64,000 nt of DNA from Paenibacillus mucilaginosus 3016 (lineage in GTDB: Bacteria > Bacillota > Bacilli > Paenibacillales > NBRC-103111). Every line of letters begins with the position of its first letter. The stretch's first letter is position 1. Location: assembly GCF_000250655.1 (NCBI RefSeq), contig NC_016935.1, forward strand, positions 3,366,001-3,430,000, given 5' to 3'. The notes beneath the pieces were generated by a model, which worked only from the letters and a program-made list of their open reading frames with translations, did no database searches and had not been told where the DNA came from. The translations under genes were made by a program, and so were the position numbers. Positions 60,926 to 64,000 of this stretch are shown piece after piece.

Positions 60926-62779
60926 GTGTTTATCCTACGGACGATAGTCGGGAAGCTCTGGATTACGATCATCGGGCTCGTAGTCGTTGTACTGCTGACC
61001 CTCAGCGTATTCCTGTTCCAATATATCGAGACTTCTTTCCCGAAGTCCTCCGATCAGGTGGAGACGCTGAACCGGCTGGCGCAGAAAGTCGCAAGCGAGA
61101 TCTCCCTGCACAAGGAGGAGCAGCGCTACCTTCAGGTTGTCAATGAGCTTCTCAGTGCGCAGGGGGCCAACGTGGTCCTTGCCGCACCGGACTTCAGCCG
61201 GGTGGAGGCGCCGGTCGGCGTGTCGGACAGCCGCATCTACGAGCCGCTCGATTTCTTCCTCGAAGAGGATCTGAAGAAGGTGTTCGCCGGGGAGACGATC
61301 AATAACCAGCTCAGCGGAATCGGACCGAAGCCGCCTCTGACGATGGAGTACACGGCGGTGGCGGTGCCCTTCATGGACCAGAGCGGGGCGAAGATCGGCG
61401 GCGCGCTGATTCTGTATCAGCTGACCCAGTCCTCGGAAGAGACGCAGGAATACGTCAAGCGGCTGTTCGTGGTCGTCGGCGTCTGCGGGTTCCTCATGAC
61501 GACGTTCTTCGCTTTCTTCCTGCTGACCCAGATCACGAGACCGCTGCAGAAGCTCAAAAAAGCGGCGGATCTTATCTCAAAAGGGGAGTACGGCACCCGG
61601 GTGCCGATCGCCTCCTCCGATGAGATCGGGGAGCTCGGCAAGACGTTCAACCACATGGGAGAGCAGCTATCGGACACGATCAAAGCGCTCAGTCATGAGA
61701 AGGAGCACCTCGCTTCCGTGCTGCGGAGTATGGCCGATGCCGTAGTGACTTTCGACTCGGAGGGCAGAGTCATCCTCACGAACCCGCCGGGAGCCAGGAA
61801 TGTCCGGGAGTGGAACCGCATCGAATGGCCTGAGCAGGCGGAGGGTGCCGATGATACGGCGGAGACGGATTGGTCGGCGCTTCCTGTCGCCTACATTCCG
61901 GAGCCGCTGAGGCCGCTGTTCGATACCGTCATCGACGAAGCGCAGGAGTTGACTTCCAAGGTTCACGTACAGAGTGAAGTATGGTCGGTGGTGATGGCTC
62001 CACTGTATGCCCACGATGTCGTCCGCGGAGTCGTGGCCGTGATGCGGGATGTCACAGAGGAATACCGCCTCGACAAGGTGCGCAAGGACTTCGTGGCCAA
62101 TGTCTCGCATGAGCTGCGGACGCCGCTGTCGATGCTGCAGGGCTACAGTGAGGCGCTGATCGATGACATTGCGGCGACGCCGGAGGAGCGCAAGGAGCTC
62201 GCGCAGGTCATCTACGACGAATCGCTGCGCATGGGCCGGCTGGTCGCAGATCTGCTGGACCTTGCGAAGCTCGAGACCGGCAACATGGAGATGGCGTTCC
62301 GGGAGCTCGACGTGCGCGTCTTCCTGAGACGCATCCAGCGCAAGTTCATGGCGCTCTCGAAGGAACGAGACATTACATTGAACTGCATCGTGCCGGAGAC
62401 GGAGCTGATCCTGCGCCAGGCCGACGAGGACCGCCTCGAACAGGTGCTGACCAACCTGCTCGATAATGCGATCCGGCATACGCCGGCCGGCGCGGAGATC
62501 AGGCTCAGTGCCTCCGGTACGAGGCATAAGGGCGACCCGGCCGTTCTGATCGAAGTGGCGGACCAGGGCTACGGGATACCGGCGGCCGACCTGCCTTTCA
62601 TCTTCGAACGCTTCTACAAAGCGGACAAGGCGAGAACGCGCGGGGTCTCCGGCGGTACGGGACTCGGGCTCTCCATCGTCAAGAATATCGTGGAAGCCCA
62701 CCGGGGTGTCGTGTCGGCCAAGAGCCAGCCGGGCCAAGGGACGACATTTTCCATCACGCTTCCGGTCCAAACTCCATAA
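60926..62779 (+). CDS. resE: sensor histidine kinase ResE
   Basis: A 617-residue membrane kinase paired with ResD. Two membrane segments (near 12-32 and 176-198) flank an extracytoplasmic domain; then HAMP (about 200-250, ITRPLQKLKKAADLISKGEYG), a PAS-like stretch, and the kinase core: phospho-His in FVANVSHELRTPLSM, N-box NLLDNAIRHTP, and Gly loops DQGYGIPAADL and GGTGLGLSIVKNIV. GTG start at 60926, one base after resD. Confidence 0.95.
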   Translation: MFILRTIVGKLWITIIGLVVVVLLTLSVFLFQYIETSFPKSSDQVETLNRLAQKVASEISLHKEEQRYLQVVNELLSAQGANVVLAAPDFSRVEAPVGVSDSRIYEPLDFFLEEDLKKVFAGETINNQLSGIGPKPPLTMEYTAVAVPFMDQSGAKIGGALILYQLTQSSEETQEYVKRLFVVVGVCGFLMTTFFAFFLLTQITRPLQKLKKAADLISKGEYGTRVPIASSDEIGELGKTFNHMGEQLSDTIKALSHEKEHLASVLRSMADAVVTFDSEGRVILTNPPGARNVREWNRIEWPEQAEGADDTAETDWSALPVAYIPEPLRPLFDTVIDEAQELTSKVHVQSEVWSVVMAPLYAHDVVRGVVAVMRDVTEEYRLDKVRKDFVANVSHELRTPLSMLQGYSEALIDDIAATPEERKELAQVIYDESLRMGRLVADLLDLAKLETGNMEMAFRELDVRVFLRRIQRKFMALSKERDITLNCIVPETELILRQADEDRLEQVLTNLLDNAIRHTPAGAEIRLSASGTRHKGDPAVLIEVADQGYGIPAADLPFIFERFYKADKARTRGVSGGTGLGLSIVKNIVEAHRGVVSAKSQPGQGTTFSITLPVQTP

Positions 62780-62786
62780 AAACCAC

Positions 62787-62827
62787 AAGAAAGCCTCCGA
62801 TTCGTCATCGGAAGCTTTCTTTTTTTG
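62787..62827. terminator. terminator between convergent resE and serA
   Basis: AGAAAGC and TCCGAT pair with ATCGGA and GCTTTCT (62788-62820) with a small bulge, followed by eight T; an A-run lies on the other side, so it may act in both directions. Confidence 0.85.
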
Positions 62828-62874
62828 TTGAATGTCTTGTTTTTTTCTTGTTGTTCGTGAAACAAAAGGATGGA

Positions 62875-64000
62875 TTAGAGCGTCAGTTCGCGGACCTTCG
62901 TCAGTTCAGGCAGCTGCTCAAGCTGGGCGATCACGTCGGTTGGCGTCTGCTTGTCGGTGGTGAGAATCATGATCGCCTGGCCGCCGATGACCTTCCGGCC
63001 TACCTGCATGGTGGCAATGTTGACGTCGTTCGTGCCGAGCAGGGTGCCGACCTTGCCGATGATCCCCGGTTTGTCCGTGTGGGAGATCAGGAGCAGGTTG
63101 CCTGCCGGTGCGATATCGACCGGATACTGGTCGATCTGGACGATCCGCTCGCCGTAGCCCGAGAGCAGGGTGCCGGCCATCAGGCGCTCTTCGTTCTTGG
63201 TCTTCAGGGTGACGGAGACCAGGTTCGTGAACGTCTTGGCAGCAGTGGACTGCTGAACGACGATGTTGATCTCGCGGGATTTGGCCAGATGCATCGCATT
63301 GACGATGTTGACTCCTTCAAGCTGCTTCTCCAGCACACCCTTGACGATGTGGCGCGTCAGCGGGGCTGTATCCACACCTGTCAGTTCGCCGGAGTAGGAG
63401 ACGACGATCTCGCTTACCGCTCCGTCGATCGTCTGGCCGAGCAGGGCGCCGAGTTTGAGGCCGAGGCCGAAGTAAGGCTGCAGGGTGTTCAGCACATTCG
63501 CAGGCACCTGCGGCATGTTGACGGCGTTCTTGAACGGCTCATCGCGGAGGATGTGAAGCACTTCTTCCGATACGTCGATCGCTACGTTCTCCTGTGCTTC
63601 TACGGTCGAGGCGCCGAGATGCGGAGTCACGATGATCTTCGGGTTGTTCAGGAACGGGTGGTCGGCACGAGGCGGCTCCTGCTCGAATACGTCGAATGCG
63701 GCGCCGGCAACGATGCCCTGGTCGATCGCTTCCACAAGCGCCATCTCGTCGATGATGCCGCCGCGGGCACAGTTGATGATCCGTGCGCCTTTCTTCATGA
63801 TCTCGAACTGAGGGCCCGAGATCATGTGGCGGGTTTCGCTCGTGAGCGGCGTGTGCACGGTAATGAAGTCGGCCACACGGCAGATCTCATCCACGGTGCC
63901 GAGCTTGACGCCAAGCTTCTCGGCACGATCTTCGGTCAGAAACGGGTCGTAGCCGCGGACTTCCATGCCGAAGGCTTTCGCACGGCGGGCAACTTCGGAA
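62875..64000 (-). CDS. serA: D-3-phosphoglycerate dehydrogenase, 3' part (partial at the window edge)
   Basis: The first step of serine synthesis, 3-phosphoglycerate to phosphohydroxypyruvate. The 5' end lies beyond 64000; visible residues run from EVARRAKAFGMEVRGYDPF through the catalytic domain (TVHTPLTSETRHMI, INCARGGIIDEMALVEA with Arg, and VTPHLGASTVEAQENVA with the catalytic His), an intervening domain, and the C-terminal ACT domain (LLLISHTDKPGIIGKVGTLLG), which can mediate serine feedback. Convergent with resE. Confidence 0.95.
   Translation of the reverse strand, partial: SEVARRAKAFGMEVRGYDPFLTEDRAEKLGVKLGTVDEICRVADFITVHTPLTSETRHMISGPQFEIMKKGARIINCARGGIIDEMALVEAIDQGIVAGAAFDVFEQEPPRADHPFLNNPKIIVTPHLGASTVEAQENVAIDVSEEVLHILRDEPFKNAVNMPQVPANVLNTLQPYFGLGLKLGALLGQTIDGAVSEIVVSYSGELTGVDTAPLTRHIVKGVLEKQLEGVNIVNAMHLAKSREINIVVQQSTAAKTFTNLVSVTLKTKNEERLMAGTLLSGYGERIVQIDQYPVDIAPAGNLLLISHTDKPGIIGKVGTLLGTNDVNIATMQVGRKVIGGQAIMILTTDKQTPTDVIAQLEQLPELTKVRELTL

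Noticed and set aside
1..64000. Search for mobile elements, CRISPR, tRNA, rRNA and defence systems
   Set aside because: No transposase, integrase other than XerD, repeat-spacer array, tRNA-like cloverleaf or toxin-antitoxin pair could be supported.

Overview
The window is a core chromosomal segment of a GC-rich endospore-forming Bacillota, most likely a Paenibacillus-type organism. Evidence: a near-complete sporulation gene set (spoIVB, spo0A, spoIIM, dacF-spoIIA-sigF, spoVA genes, gerW, dacB-spmAB), gene order that follows the Bacillus subtilis accBC-to-resE stretch with Paenibacillus-like changes, strong GGAGG ribosome sites, frequent GTG/TTG starts and intrinsic terminators. No rRNA, tRNA, CRISPR array, prophage or insertion sequence was seen. 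Species-level identity is not claimed.

Layout. 1-945: end of an Asp23-like gene, amaP and a DUF2273 gene (envelope stress). 1066-7292: nusB-folD-xseA-xseB-ispA, then dxs with its own promoter and a long leader. 7314-13681: tlyA, a structured intergenic stretch, an unknown membrane protein, argR, recN, spoIVB, spo0A. 13892-15682: three small unknown minus-strand genes, a carboxymuconolactone-decarboxylase-like gene and a DUF2627 gene. 15891-20872: branched-chain 2-oxoacid dehydrogenase genes (lpd, E1 alpha, E1 beta, E2). 20894-28576: prli42-like, an M20 peptidase, mciZ-like, nudF, endoQ, spoIIM, fur, ald, yqzK, xerD. 28797-32825: two tandem purine nucleoside phosphorylases, a 25-codon gene, a YvyF-type gene, a stand-alone CuA-domain protein and a sporulation lipoprotein. 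32928-41718: dacF, spoIIAA-AB-sigF, DUF378, spoVAA-AB-AF, lysA, ppiB. 41752-48826: FMN riboswitch, ribD-E-BA-H, scpA-scpB, ytfI, gerW. 49022-51726: c-di-GMP-I riboswitch ahead of an MHYT-PAS-GGDEF-EAL enzyme. 51893-64000: SRAP protein, dacB-spmA-spmB, amidase-like gene, rluB, resABCDE and, reversed, the 3' part of serA.

How it works together. The sporulation genes span initiation (Spo0A), early forespore sigma control (SpoIIAA/AB/SigF), engulfment (SpoIIM), pro-SigK signalling (SpoIVB), cortex and core maturation (DacF, DacB, SpmAB) and DPA/germination functions (SpoVA, GerW). Metabolic blocks supply one-carbon units, isoprenoids, riboflavin, lysine/diaminopimelate, branched acyl-CoA primers and cytochrome c biogenesis with its ResDE regulators.

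Most striking points: four conserved genes (dxs, lpd, first pnp, dacB) are each split by a single-base frameshift with an intact distal frame, so sequence error is likely; the second purine nucleoside phosphorylase has swapped base-contacting residues; XerD lacks the conserved beta-hairpin lysine; the spoVA locus lacks AC, AD and AE, and its SpoVAF carries a long charged extension; a c-di-GMP riboswitch sits on a c-di-GMP enzyme gene; three phased 0A-like boxes lie in front of spoIIAA. I saw no clearly new multi-gene system.
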